Positions 14,252-22,167 of a stretch of 38,348 nucleotides of DNA are shown here, in pieces (the stretch's first letter is position 1; each line of letters opens with the position of its first letter). Below the pieces are notes generated by a model. The model ran no database searches, was not told where the DNA came from, and saw only the letters and a list, made by a program, of their open reading frames with translations. The position numbers and the translations under genes are program-made. Source of the stretch: Hymenobacter sp. UV11 (GTDB lineage: Bacteria; Bacteroidota; Bacteroidia; Cytophagales; Hymenobacteraceae); contig NZ_SRII01000021.1 of assembly GCF_004684095.1 (NCBI RefSeq), positions 1-38,348 on the forward strand, given 5' to 3'.

Positions 14252-15904
14252 TTAAATAACGACGTCGTCAATGTCGCTGTTTTCATTCTCCTGCTGGGCC
14301 GCTTTCTCGGCAGCTTTTTCGGCTACCTTCTCGGCCGCTCGCCGTTTGGCGGTGGCCTCAGCTTCCTTGGCGTAGCGGGCGGCGTATTGGGCCTGCTCCG
14401 CCTTGCGGTCGGCCTCAACCCGGGCAAGCGCCGCCGCCTCATCCATTTCGGCGGCGCGGTCGGCCAGGTGCTTGGCCCGCTCTTCCGCCTGGCCGTCTTG
14501 CTTCATTGACTCGGGGTCATAGAATGCGGGAAACGTAGCGGGCGACGCTTTGTAGGCGGCAGCATCCTGGTCTTCCAGGAAGGCCACCGGGGCGTCGGCC
14601 GCCGCTTTGGTTTCCTTCACGTCATCGGCCCAGGTAGCCTTTTCGTTGGCTTCACGCTTGATGCGGTCGTCCTCTTCACGCTGCCAGTCGGTTTTCATTT
14701 GCAAGCCCTGGTAGCCCCGGCTGTTTTTGTTCCCGGCACCCTTGTCGCGGCCCTGCATGTTAGCCAGCACGCCCTGCTGCTTCAGGATGGCCGCCACCGT
14801 CGTGCGGCTGATGCCAAACGTCTTGCTCGCCAGGTTTTTGTTGTAGCCGTCGATGAGCAGGTACATCGCACGGTTCGACACGAAATGGTCGGGATTCTTG
14901 GTCACCACGAAATTATCTTCGATGAAGTAATCCTCGACCTTCTCCATCGAGTAAGATACTTGGTTCCGCTTGATGTTCGCCTTGGTTTCCGCGTCGGTCA
15001 TGCGGGTCACAAAGCCCTCCTTGTAGAGGCGGGTGAGCTGGCCCCAGAGCTGCATTTTGTCGATGGCGTTGAAGCGCGGCTGGTCGTAGCTTGCCAATTC
15101 AAAAACCCAAAAACGGCGGTCGCCGGTCACGTCACGCAGGAAGTCCGGCTTATTCGTGGTGCCGCCGAAAGAGCCGCGGCGCGGGTAGGTACCGGCTTCT
15201 TGATACTTCTTATCGGTGGTAACCTCGCTGAGTGAAAAAGCGGCCTTGAGCTGGTCGAGGTCGGTTTTCTTGCCGTACGCGCTCATCTCATCGAGCAGAA
15301 TCAGCACGTGTGAGGTCAGCAGCAGCATGTGCTCTTTGTTGCTGAACGTGAAGGCCGTGGCGGGCGCAACGTAGTGCTGGCGGTGCCAAAGCAGCCGCTC
15401 GAAAAAGCCGGTCTTGCCGCAGTTCTGCGCGCCCACGAAAACGAACGCGTACTCGTTGCGGCGGCCAATGTCGAACACTTGCGCCACTACCGATACCAGC
15501 CACTTTTTGAACATGGCCGCGAACAGCTCGGGGCTGTCCGTGTTGCAGCAATCAATGAGTTCGGCTACGTAATCCTTGCCATCGTAGCACGCTTCGAGGT
15601 GGTTGAGCTGCGCCATCGGCAGATTAATGGGCTTGCTCACCTGGTTCGAGCAGATGACCTGCTCCACCATCGGGCGGCTGTTAGCCACCTTGGCTTCGGC
15701 CAGGTCCAGGCAGATGGTGTTGATGGTATCGTCGGTGAGCGTGAATGGCGTGAGCCGGAACGGGTTCGTCTCACTGGCCGGGCCGTGCAGGCGCTTACCG
15801 CTACCGAGGTCTATGTAGAATGCTTTGTTGGCATTCAGGGCGTTGCGAATAGCAACCCGAGGCTGCACTTTTGAGGCTTTGGGTTTGTCGTCGGATTTTG
15901 ACAT
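14252..15904 (-). CDS. VapE/virulence-associated E-like ATPase, probable replicative helicase
   Basis: A 550-aa protein with a P-loop core. Walker A is GAQNCGKT (158-165) and Walker B is LILLDE (201-206). A sensor region with GGTTNKPDF is followed by GDRRFWVF (261-268), the pattern typical of the VapE/VirE group of helicase-like ATPases. No primase domain is present at the N-terminus. The last 150 residues are Ala/Glu/Lys-rich and form a long coiled coil. The ATG at 15904 follows CAAAATCCCAACCCC. The ATPase would unwind DNA at the origin or fork, working with the polymerase-like protein encoded downstream. It is preceded in the same direction by two small unknown genes and ends at a strong terminator. 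Confidence 0.82.
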   Translation of the reverse strand: MSKSDDKPKASKVQPRVAIRNALNANKAFYIDLGSGKRLHGPASETNPFRLTPFTLTDDTINTICLDLAEAKVANSRPMVEQVICSNQVSKPINLPMAQLNHLEACYDGKDYVAELIDCCNTDSPELFAAMFKKWLVSVVAQVFDIGRRNEYAFVFVGAQNCGKTGFFERLLWHRQHYVAPATAFTFSNKEHMLLLTSHVLILLDEMSAYGKKTDLDQLKAAFSLSEVTTDKKYQEAGTYPRRGSFGGTTNKPDFLRDVTGDRRFWVFELASYDQPRFNAIDKMQLWGQLTRLYKEGFVTRMTDAETKANIKRNQVSYSMEKVEDYFIEDNFVVTKNPDHFVSNRAMYLLIDGYNKNLASKTFGISRTTVAAILKQQGVLANMQGRDKGAGNKNSRGYQGLQMKTDWQREEDDRIKREANEKATWADDVKETKAAADAPVAFLEDQDAAAYKASPATFPAFYDPESMKQDGQAEERAKHLADRAAEMDEAAALARVEADRKAEQAQYAARYAKEAEATAKRRAAEKVAEKAAEKAAQQENENSDIDDVVI

Positions 15905-15938
15905 GACAAAAAAGGGGTTGGGATTTTGGTTGAAAGAA

Positions 15939-16208
15939 TTAGTAAGCCAGGGCGTAAGGCACGCCGTCTTCGTCGTACTCGACCTCGAAGCGTCCCAGTG
16001 CGGACGGGCCGCGCTCTTCCGCATCGTGAAGCCAGTTCATGCCAGATTCCGGCGACTCGTTATCGCTCGGAGTCAGTGACTCTTCACGCTGCTCATCAAA
16101 AGAAAATGCGGTATGAGGCGAGACAAAGTAGCTCGGTTTGAAATCGAACGACGGCAGTGCAGTAGGTGCATTTCTGCGACGTAACTTCTTGAATTTGAGA
16201 CGTTTCAT
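15939..16208 (-). CDS. Small unknown protein upstream of VapE-like gene
   Basis: An 89-aa protein beginning MKRLKFKKLRRRNAPTA, very basic at first and acidic later (RFEVEYDEDGVPYALAY). No domain or membrane segment is recognised. It lies 34 nt before the VapE-like gene on the same strand, suggesting an early replication operon. A DNA-binding tail that helps load the ATPase is possible but unsupported. Confidence 0.6.
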   Translation of the reverse strand: MKRLKFKKLRRRNAPTALPSFDFKPSYFVSPHTAFSFDEQREESLTPSDNESPESGMNWLHDAEERGPSALGRFEVEYDEDGVPYALAY

Positions 16209-16296
16209 GTCTAAAAGCGTTTAAATTTTTGGACATGACGAGCCCACCGCCGAAAACGGCGGGCCACGTCAGCCCGTGAGAAAAAAGGAATGCTGC

Positions 16297-16581
16297 TTAG
16301 AACGGCAGCTCGTTTTCGTCCGGCGCCCAGGCCAGCACTTCTACCACGTAGTAGAGGGCCTGAAGCAGCTGTTCGGCCGAGTGGTCGGCGGTGCTGGCTT
16401 TACCCAGCAGCTCTAGTTCGGGCGCCAGGTCGGCCAGCAGAATTGGTCGGCCCTGCACGTACCAGGGTAGGTTGTGGCGGCGCTGGTACACGACCAGGGC
16501 ACCCAACAGCGTCTCGAAGAACCGGCGGCGCTTGCCGGTGACAATATCGGGCACGCCTACGGGCAACTTAGTATTATCCAT
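16297..16581 (-). CDS. Small unknown protein, first gene of the early replication operon
   Basis: A 94-aa protein starting MDNTKLPVGVPDIVTGKRRR. It is mostly helical, with FFETLLGALVVYQRR and LLQALYYVVEVLAW, but has no clear membrane segment. It is the first minus-strand gene after a 500-base gap, followed by the 15939 gene. I do not recognise a family. Operon position suggests a part in early replication or its control. Confidence 0.6.
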   Translation of the reverse strand: MDNTKLPVGVPDIVTGKRRRFFETLLGALVVYQRRHNLPWYVQGRPILLADLAPELELLGKASTADHSAEQLLQALYYVVEVLAWAPDENELPF

Positions 16582-17085
16582 GTGATTTTAGGCCAGGGAT
16601 AGGGGCCTGGTACCAAAAAGCTTTACGAGGGCTGAATGGCACGGTGAGGAAGAGTATGTACTGTCCTGTTAGGCAGGGCATTACAGGTTCTTCCTCTTAC
16701 GATTCGAGAGGGGCGCTCCGTGTGTGCTGGCGGCTGCGGCGAATTGTGGTACAAAGAAAGCGGGTTTGGATTTTGTGGCCAAACTTTCAACGAAATGCGT
16801 GTCCATGCAATCTGTTTTTGTTAAGAGAGAAAACCGTGCTTAGAAAAGTACAATGTAAAAATAAATGCTTATTGCCTGAGAATCAGGTTTATAAGTTATA
16901 AGGGTAACTTCGTCGCTCCGAATTAGTGGCCTGAATACTGCGTTTCCGTCAAATGGCCGGTCAAAAATAAAATTGTATTATTTGTAGAATAGTGCAGCGG
17001 GTGCTGTGTGGTGTGGCTGGCAGCTCAGGCGTTCGTTTTTTCTTGAGTAATCGGAAAACGAGTATGTAAGTGACATATATAGTGT
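16582..17085. other. Divergent intergenic region with early promoters
   Basis: No gene is visible in these 504 bases. The right half is AT-rich and must hold the promoters for the minus-strand replication operon and the plus-strand RHH operon. Just before the ATG at 17086 lies TATATAGTG (17076-17084), the inverse of CACTATATA in the operator region at 2489-2497, so the two RHH genes may share control. Confidence 0.45.
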
Positions 17086-17262
17086 ATGTTACTCACAAGT
17101 CAACCCAAGAAAGAGCGGAAATCGGTTCAGCTTTCCCTCGCCGTGCACGGCCGCCTGATGGCCCTAGTGCAGACATGCAGCCTCAAAGAGGAGCGGTCGT
17201 TCACGGCCAACGAAGTCATCAAGGCTTTCCTGGATGCCCAAGAAAAATCGCCCGTGGCTTAA
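17086..17262 (+). CDS. Small ribbon-helix-helix-like DNA-binding protein 2
   Basis: A 58-aa basic protein starting MLLTSQPKKERKSVQLSL. It has the same strand-helix-helix order as the 54-aa protein at 2521: VQLSLAVHGRLMALVQ, then RSFTANEVIKAFLD. It heads a plus-strand unit with an HNH-like gene (1-nt gap) and a tiny membrane peptide, opposite the early replication operon. Having an RHH gene at each divergent boundary suggests a two-repressor switch between the plasmid and lytic states. The ATG is preceded directly by the shared TATATAGTG element. Confidence 0.7.
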   Translation: MLLTSQPKKERKSVQLSLAVHGRLMALVQTCSLKEERSFTANEVIKAFLDAQEKSPVA

Positions 17263-17263
17263 C

Positions 17264-17731
17264 ATGGCTAGCTCCGAAGAAACGGTCGCCCGCAAGCTCC
17301 AACGGGTATTCGCTGGCATGAAGCAGCGCTGCTATCAGCAAAACCATGATAACTACCAGTACTACGGTGCCAGGGGCGTCAGAATCTGTGACGAGTGGCT
17401 GGCAAGCGGCACCAGCGAGGCCTTTGTAGCATGGGGGCTAGCCAATGGGTACGAGCTTGGCCTTCAGATTGACCGAGTAGATACTACCGGCGACTACACG
17501 CCTGATAACTGCCGATTCGTTACTTGTAGAGCCAATAATCGCAATCAACGTTACCATGTCTATGGTGAGTTGGGCGGCATTCGGGTTCGGGCCGTAGAGG
17601 CGCTAGAAAATATTAACCCTCAGTATACTAGCATCGAGCTAGGTATACTGCTTCACCGCTTACGCATAGGCTGGAGCTTGGAAAAGGCTCTCGCTACCCC
17701 AATCATAAAAAAAGTCAAGAGGAACCGCTAG
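17264..17731 (+). CDS. Degenerate HNH-like phage DNA-binding protein
   Basis: A 155-aa protein of a type common in phages. It contains MKQRCYQQNHDNYQYYGARG and VRICDEWL, then LQIDRVDTTGDYTPDNCRFV with TCRANNRNQR, and near the end a helical GWSLEKAL segment. The second block aligns with HNH homing endonucleases, but the catalytic His of IDH is Arg here (IDR). Nuclease action is therefore doubtful and DNA binding more likely, a state that I recall as general in this family. The ATG at 17264 is one base after the RHH stop; an in-frame start at 17234 overlaps the RHH gene and is rejected. Confidence 0.62.
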   Translation: MASSEETVARKLQRVFAGMKQRCYQQNHDNYQYYGARGVRICDEWLASGTSEAFVAWGLANGYELGLQIDRVDTTGDYTPDNCRFVTCRANNRNQRYHVYGELGGIRVRAVEALENINPQYTSIELGILLHRLRIGWSLEKALATPIIKKVKRNR

Positions 17732-17734
17732 CCC

Positions 17735-17824
17735 ATGCTACTATCCATCACAATCGGCCTGGTGTTCGGCATCCTCACCGGCCAAAGCTGCTATGAGATG
17801 CGCCGCTACCTGAGGCGGTCCTAA
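17735..17824 (+). CDS. 29-aa single-pass membrane peptide
   Basis: The frame reads MLLSITIGLVFGILTGQSCY and then a basic tail, EMRRYLRRS. This is one hydrophobic helix of about 18 residues with positive residues on the C-terminal side. It starts 3 bases after the HNH-like stop and ends just before a terminator, so translation by coupling is likely. It could be a small toxin-like or lysis-related peptide, or a chance frame. Confidence 0.4.
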   Translation: MLLSITIGLVFGILTGQSCYEMRRYLRRS

Positions 17825-17830
17825 AACGAG

Positions 17831-17863
17831 AAAGGCCCTCACGCACGATGCGTGAGGGCCTTT
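17831..17863. terminator. Bidirectional terminator between convergent units
   Basis: AAAGGCCCTCACGCA (17831-17845) and TGCGTGAGGGCCTTT (17849-17863) form a perfect 15-bp stem with a 3-base loop. T-runs are present for both the plus-strand unit and the minus-strand lysis cassette. Confidence 0.93.
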
Positions 17864-17864
17864 T

Positions 17865-18431
17865 CTATCTGCGCTTGCGCAGGCTGTAGTTCAGCCCGAT
17901 TCCGATTCCGATAACCGGCCCGACTGGCGTTAGGTAAGCGCCGGCCTGCAAGCCCCAGGTCAGCCGCGGGTACACGGGCACGTGGTAGATGAAGCCGTGC
18001 AAGTCGGCATTCTTAAAGTAAGGATTACTGTTCTGCACGTCTAGGGTAACGTTACCCTTGTTATCGTTGAAAGCAATGATATTCTTCGTGTTAGCTAGCG
18101 TTAGTGAGTCGATGGTAAGCCCAGTTGACGCGGCTTTTGCCGCCACCATGATGTACTTCGTCTGCACGTAGTAATGAGGCACTTCCACCTGTATCGTGTC
18201 GCGTACGGTATCGACGCGGGGCACGTAGAGCTTGCGCACGACTACCTTCTCGACAATCTTAGTAGTAGATACCGTATCGTGAATGGGCGCGCCTACACCA
18301 GGTTTAAGCCAGGATACGGCAGTCTTTTGCGGGGTCACGTCGGGCTGCCAACTGCATTTCACTAGGCATAGTGAGAGCAGGCACATAGCTAGGAATGACC
18401 CGGCCAGCACCGACCAAAAGCGGCTAAGCAT
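17865..18431 (-). CDS. Membrane-anchored lysis-cassette protein, spanin candidate
   Basis: A 188-aa protein with an N-terminal membrane helix (FWSVLAGSFLAMCLLSLCLV), a Val/Lys-rich extended region (VSTTKIVEKVVVRKLYVPRV) and a C-terminal beta-rich, glycine-rich end (WGLQAGAYLTPVGPVIGIGI) typical of outer-membrane-contacting segments. It is the last gene of the lysis cassette, overlapping the upstream two-helix gene by 8 nt. An inner-membrane protein that reaches the outer membrane would serve as a spanin, working with the 50-aa lipoprotein or alone. I recall similar Bacteroidota phage proteins without a proven role, so the function is inferred. Confidence 0.55.
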   Translation of the reverse strand: MLSRFWSVLAGSFLAMCLLSLCLVKCSWQPDVTPQKTAVSWLKPGVGAPIHDTVSTTKIVEKVVVRKLYVPRVDTVRDTIQVEVPHYYVQTKYIMVAAKAASTGLTIDSLTLANTKNIIAFNDNKGNVTLDVQNSNPYFKNADLHGFIYHVPVYPRLTWGLQAGAYLTPVGPVIGIGIGLNYSLRKRR

Positions 18432-18591
18432 CGGTAGTATCCTTCTTTTTGAGCACCATATAGGTCACGCTTATGACCCCCAGCACTAAGCCCGCGACCG
18501 CGTAGTAGCCGTAGTGGGGCAGGCCGAAGTATTCGGCATAGGCCGCGAGCACGCCGCCGAGCAAAACGTAGAGTGCCGCCACGGGCACCAT
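18424..18591 (-). CDS. Two-helix membrane protein, second holin or antiholin candidate
   Basis: A 55-aa protein starting MVPVAALYVLLGGVLAAYAE, with a second helix YYAVAGLVLGVISVTYMVL and a short charged tail. Its frame is open farther upstream, but that part overlaps the holin gene in another frame and looks non-coding. The ATG at 18591 lies 13 nt past the holin stop and is preferred; a GTG at 18639 is the alternative. Two membrane helices and the position between holin and spanin candidate suit a holin or antiholin. Confidence 0.6.
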   Translation of the reverse strand: MVPVAALYVLLGGVLAAYAEYFGLPHYGYYAVAGLVLGVISVTYMVLKKKDTTDA

Positions 18592-18604
18592 GAATACCTG
18601 GCTG

Positions 18605-19234
18605 CTAAACAGCAGGTCTGCTAATTTCCTCTTCTGCACAGGTAGGTTGGTCGATTGGTTTGGCCTCCGCCGTGACGGCAGTAGGTATCTCCAGCACGGG
18701 CGTGCCTTCGGAGCCGGCGCCCGCAAGTTTCTTGGCATAAGCCGCCAGCGTTTTGTCGAGGTCAGACATCCCCTGTATGTATTGTGTAAACTTGTCCGGG
18801 ATGATGCTTGGGTCAATCGTATTGACGTTTTCGATAATCGACAGAAACTCCCGCGAGATGAAAGAGAGCAGGGCTATGTTGGGGATGTACTGGAAGGTGA
18901 AGCCGAGCACGCCACCAAGCTTGCCCAGCTGATAAGTGCCGCAAATCACCAGCAGCTGCACCAGCACCTTCCAGAAAGTGCGCTGCCACTTATTGCTGCT
19001 GAGGGTCTTGAGCTTGGCCGCCTTGATGGTGCCGGTTACTAAATCGACGGTAGCGAAGGCCAGGAGCGCGTAGATAGCCGCCGGCTCGTTGTAAACGAAG
19101 CCGGTCACGGCCACGGCCGCCACCTGCACGGTGGCGAGTAGGTTCATTACTATCGACTTGCCAAATACGGTTAGGAGCAAATCCTTGGGGTTGCAGTAGC
19201 CGATGAGCGAGAGAAACATTGATTGGTTTTCCAT
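18605..19234 (-). CDS. Phage holin (toxin secretion/phage lysis holin family)
   Basis: A 209-aa membrane protein. Three to four hydrophobic segments are seen, with the family core LLAFATVDLVTGTIKAAKLK followed by KVLVQLLVICGTYQLGK and FISREFLSIIEN. The last 50 residues are a soluble Pro/Ala-rich tail. It forms the timed lesion in the inner membrane that releases or activates the lytic enzyme. It lies 16 nt after the DUF5675-like gene in the same direction, directly upstream of a two-helix protein. ATG at 19234 is taken; a later in-frame ATG exists at residue 6. Confidence 0.82.
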   Translation of the reverse strand: MENQSMFLSLIGYCNPKDLLLTVFGKSIVMNLLATVQVAAVAVTGFVYNEPAAIYALLAFATVDLVTGTIKAAKLKTLSSNKWQRTFWKVLVQLLVICGTYQLGKLGGVLGFTFQYIPNIALLSFISREFLSIIENVNTIDPSIIPDKFTQYIQGMSDLDKTLAAYAKKLAGAGSEGTPVLEIPTAVTAEAKPIDQPTCAEEEISRPAV

Positions 19235-19250
19235 TGGTAGGAGGGGGGCA

Positions 19251-19661
19251 CTAACCGATAGTCAGCCAAACTGGAGTTTTGCTCCCCTGAATAAGGGGGT
19301 AGAGGGCATCGATAGCGTCGCGGCTGCGGCTGATGGCGTCGGGGTGCCGGTCGTAGCCAATCAAGAGGCAGCCTTCCGTATCAGCTGCGCGGTTGCCCGA
19401 GTGAATCCGCACGCCCGCAAAGCCCGGAATGTCGAGAATGAGCGGCATGAATACCGGGTGGCCCGCCTTGAGCGAAAAACGGGTGCTCTTGTTCCAGATA
19501 ACGTGGTAGCGCCCGGCCGGAATGGCGGTCTTGTTTGGCACTTTCACGCCAGCCGGGCGCACCACATCTTCCAGCGTATTGGCAAAGTAGCGCCCGTCGA
19601 GGTAGAGTTTTCCTATCGTGCTTTCCTTAGTGAAAGTGTCACGTACTATTTTGATTTCCAC
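19251..19661 (-). CDS. DUF5675-like protein, candidate cell-wall lytic enzyme
   Basis: A 136-aa protein of the DUF5675 type. It has IPAGRYHVIWN, then GVRIHSGN (H87) and TEGCLLIG (C98), a His...Gly-Cys arrangement reminiscent of L,D-transpeptidase folds. It is followed directly by a holin gene. No conventional lysozyme, amidase or chitinase-like endolysin is seen in the window, so this protein is the best candidate to attack the peptidoglycan. This assignment rests on its place and the His/Cys pair rather than on known chemistry. No signal peptide is present, so it would need the holin. Confidence 0.72.
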   Translation of the reverse strand: MEIKIVRDTFTKESTIGKLYLDGRYFANTLEDVVRPAGVKVPNKTAIPAGRYHVIWNKSTRFSLKAGHPVFMPLILDIPGFAGVRIHSGNRAADTEGCLLIGYDRHPDAISRSRDAIDALYPLIQGSKTPVWLTIG

Positions 19662-19744
19662 TGAGTCATGCGACCAGTTTTTGGCGCAGGAGCCCCGCGT
19701 AGTGTCTGCATCTATTTATGCGGCATGGCAGCTAGTGCAATGGG

Positions 19745-19897
19745 TTAGTGCCCGTTGCGACGGCGCTCGCGCTCATGCACCCGCTGCACATGATGATACT
19801 GGTGCTTGGCTTTGGGCGGTGCCTCAGCGAAGCGTTTTTCCAATGCGCAGGAGCCGAGGCCCCAGGCTAGGGTGAGCAAAAGCAGGAGCTTGCGCAT
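19745..19897 (-). CDS. 50-aa lipoprotein of the lysis cassette, o-spanin-like candidate
   Basis: A short gene below usual ORF cut-offs. It starts MRKLLLLLTLAWGLGSC, a full signal peptide with lipobox LGSC and the lipidated Cys at residue 17. The mature part is 34 residues, rich in His and Arg, ending VHERERRRNGH. Small lipoproteins next to holin genes are typical outer-membrane spanin subunits; the partner could be the membrane-anchored protein at 17865-18431. It lies between the tail fibre and the DUF5675-like gene in the same direction. A short 21-codon frame at 19646-19711 is not called. Confidence 0.65.
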   Translation of the reverse strand: MRKLLLLLTLAWGLGSCALEKRFAEAPPKAKHQYHHVQRVHERERRRNGH

Positions 19898-20000
19898 GCC
19901 GGTGCTAGGCGTGGTTTTGGGGTGCTAAAGCACCTGGCGCAGTAACACGCCTACGTCTGGTTGTTTTAGGGCCGGTCTGCGTGGGCCAGCCCTTTGTTAA

Positions 20001-22166
20001 TTAACTTTTGGGCATCCGCACCCAGACGTAGACGTCGCCGTTCACGTCGTTGTACCCGGTGGTGTACAGGTAGCGGTACTGCTGCGTGCAGAAGTGCTGG
20101 CCTGGCACGCTGTCCGCTGGCTGCGTGCCCTGCAGCTCGCCATAGGTGAACGTGCCGCCAGATACCGTCGCCTTCGTGTTGGATGACGGCAGCATGGTGG
20201 CGCGCAGGTTGTAGGTGCTGCCTGCCTGCATGATCGTGCACGCCTTCTTCGTCACCGCGTCGCGCGAGAACGTGAGGTAGTCGCCTGGGTACATGATCAG
20301 GCGGGCCTTGCCGTTCAGCGTCACACCGCCCTGGAAGTCGATTGACACCGGGCCCGTCGTGTAGTTCGCGTACTGTAGGCTGTACACCTGGCGCTCGCCT
20401 GCTGCACCTCCAGTGGTGTCGATAGACAGCTGGATGGATAGGTATGCAGTGCCATCTCCTACGCTGTAAAGCACGCCTGGTGCGATGGTCGCGTTGGCCG
20501 AGATGTTGGTGATGGTAGCCGGGTCGAACCAGGTGGTGCCACTGGCCGTGATGGTGCCGTCATTCGCGATGAGCACGTTGCGGCCCGCCTTGTACGGCAG
20601 CTCGTTCAGTGGTACGACGCCGCTTACCAGGTCTGCTTTCGTGGTTACTGCCGCTTTTACAGCAGCAACCGACGGTACCGACGTGGTGGAGTTGCTGCTC
20701 AGGTTCTGCTCCACCGTGACGGACGAGCCGCTGCTGAGGCCAGCCAGCTTGCTCGTGAGCAGATCCTGACTAACCCACTTGGTGTGTAGCTGCACGTAGT
20801 TAGCGCCAACGAGGGCGTCTATACCGAATGTAGAAGTGGAAAGGTCGTTGTACGGCGTCGGCTCGTAGCGGAATGACACGTTCGAGCGTGCCTCGTATAA
20901 GTTACCATTCTCCGAGCAGTAGAAAATATCACTTTTAATGGCGTACGTGTAGGCTGGTAGGCCCGTGGTTGAGTCCACTGCCTTCTTTGCGAACTTACCA
21001 CGGTATACAAGGCCAGCAACTTTGCTAAGCTGTGTAGTGTCCTCCACGTTGCGGAACGTGATGGTGCTACCCAGGTCGTCTCCTGCAGTGTACAGTGCGC
21101 CGTCTGCGTAGTATAGGTACCCGCTCTTGATCGTCTGCGTCTGCGAACCCGCCAGCGTAGTGCTCAGCGAATACGCGTGGAAAGACCCGAAGTACGGCCC
21201 CCAGTTGAAGGTGTCCACGCCCGGCAGTTGCATGGTGTTGTACGTGGTCGTGAAGTCTCCCAAGCACGTGTAGAAAGTCATGCCGCCGCCTCTGTTAGAC
21301 GTGTCCTTGTACGTCACGATAGTGCCTGCCAGGAACTTCACGGAAGTGGTGGGTACCAGCGTGCCATTGACGGTGGAAGCCTTACGTACGGCGGTTGAGA
21401 AGTCGCCACGGTAAGCGGCAAGCTGCGTAGCTGCTGCCTGTGTCAGCGCCCCATCGGTTTTAGCACCAAGCTCCGTGTAGAGCTTAGGCATCGTGGCGAA
21501 TTTATCTGCAACGGCCTTTACGGATGGCACCGACGTGGTGCTGTTTGAAGTCAGGTCCTGTACGATGGACACGGGCACGTTCTTGTACTGGGACAGGTCT
21601 ACGATGTGGTCGCCCTGGTCGTTGTTAGAGTACACGAGCTTATCATCCGATGTCAGCTCGAAGCGGTTCACGCGGAACGCGGTGGTGATGTCGCTAAATA
21701 TGTCGTTGTAGAAGTCACTGAGCTCTATGTCGATGACGCGGTTATCCGCCGTGGTCAGGTGGAGGAAGAAGTTGCTGTAGGAGCCTGACACCACGTCCTT
21801 CGCCACCACGTCGAACTTCGAGAGGTCCACCGGTATGGTGCCGGCGCTGGTGTACAGCACCAGCGTATTGCCGTCCAGGGTGGCGTCCGTGACGGGCGGG
21901 TCTCCTTGCGGCGCGTCCAGCAACCAGTTGCCGTTGTCGGTCAAGTCCTGTGCTGTTATGTTCAGCACATAGGTCTGTCCGTCCTCCACCACCTTCACGA
22001 CCATGCCGGCCTCACGACGCTCCGGCGTGATGGCGTCGCGCTCGGCTAGGGTGGCCACGGTGCGCAGGCCGCCCTTGCCGTACTTGGCCTCGTGGCTGGC
22101 GAACACGTCGCTGCTGTCGTTAGGTACTATTGGTGCGGATACGTTCGTGCCAGGAATCTGAGCCAT
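20001..22166 (-). CDS. Tail fibre protein
   Basis: A 721-aa protein. The N-terminal 60 residues, MAQIPGTNVSAPIVPNDSSD then EAKYGKGGLRTVATLAERDA, are a familiar Bacteroidota phage fibre attachment region. The middle is Ser/Thr/Asn/Gly-rich beta structure. The motif LTSNSTTSVPSVKAV near residue 205 recurs as LSSNSTTSVPSVAAV near residue 490, marking a repeated unit. The C-terminal part is aromatic-rich and ends VYVWVRMPKS, probably the receptor-binding tip. The ATG at 22166 lies 1 nt past the upstream stop; an in-frame ATG at 22184 overlaps that gene. It sets host range, and no fibre-assembly chaperone is seen. Confidence 0.85.
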   Translation of the reverse strand: MAQIPGTNVSAPIVPNDSSDVFASHEAKYGKGGLRTVATLAERDAITPERREAGMVVKVVEDGQTYVLNITAQDLTDNGNWLLDAPQGDPPVTDATLDGNTLVLYTSAGTIPVDLSKFDVVAKDVVSGSYSNFFLHLTTADNRVIDIELSDFYNDIFSDITTAFRVNRFELTSDDKLVYSNNDQGDHIVDLSQYKNVPVSIVQDLTSNSTTSVPSVKAVADKFATMPKLYTELGAKTDGALTQAAATQLAAYRGDFSTAVRKASTVNGTLVPTTSVKFLAGTIVTYKDTSNRGGGMTFYTCLGDFTTTYNTMQLPGVDTFNWGPYFGSFHAYSLSTTLAGSQTQTIKSGYLYYADGALYTAGDDLGSTITFRNVEDTTQLSKVAGLVYRGKFAKKAVDSTTGLPAYTYAIKSDIFYCSENGNLYEARSNVSFRYEPTPYNDLSTSTFGIDALVGANYVQLHTKWVSQDLLTSKLAGLSSGSSVTVEQNLSSNSTTSVPSVAAVKAAVTTKADLVSGVVPLNELPYKAGRNVLIANDGTITASGTTWFDPATITNISANATIAPGVLYSVGDGTAYLSIQLSIDTTGGAAGERQVYSLQYANYTTGPVSIDFQGGVTLNGKARLIMYPGDYLTFSRDAVTKKACTIMQAGSTYNLRATMLPSSNTKATVSGGTFTYGELQGTQPADSVPGQHFCTQQYRYLYTTGYNDVNGDVYVWVRMPKS

Positions 22167-22167
22167 A

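Noticed and set aside
18592..18816. N-terminal extension of the two-helix membrane protein
   Set aside because: It overlaps the holin's C-terminal coding region in another frame, and its Arg/Ser/Pro-rich composition is shadow-like; the ATG at 18591 fits the operon spacing.
19646..19711. 21-codon minus-strand frame overlapping the DUF5675-like start
   Set aside because: It is very short, has no signal or conserved features, and only overlaps the start of the DUF5675-like gene.
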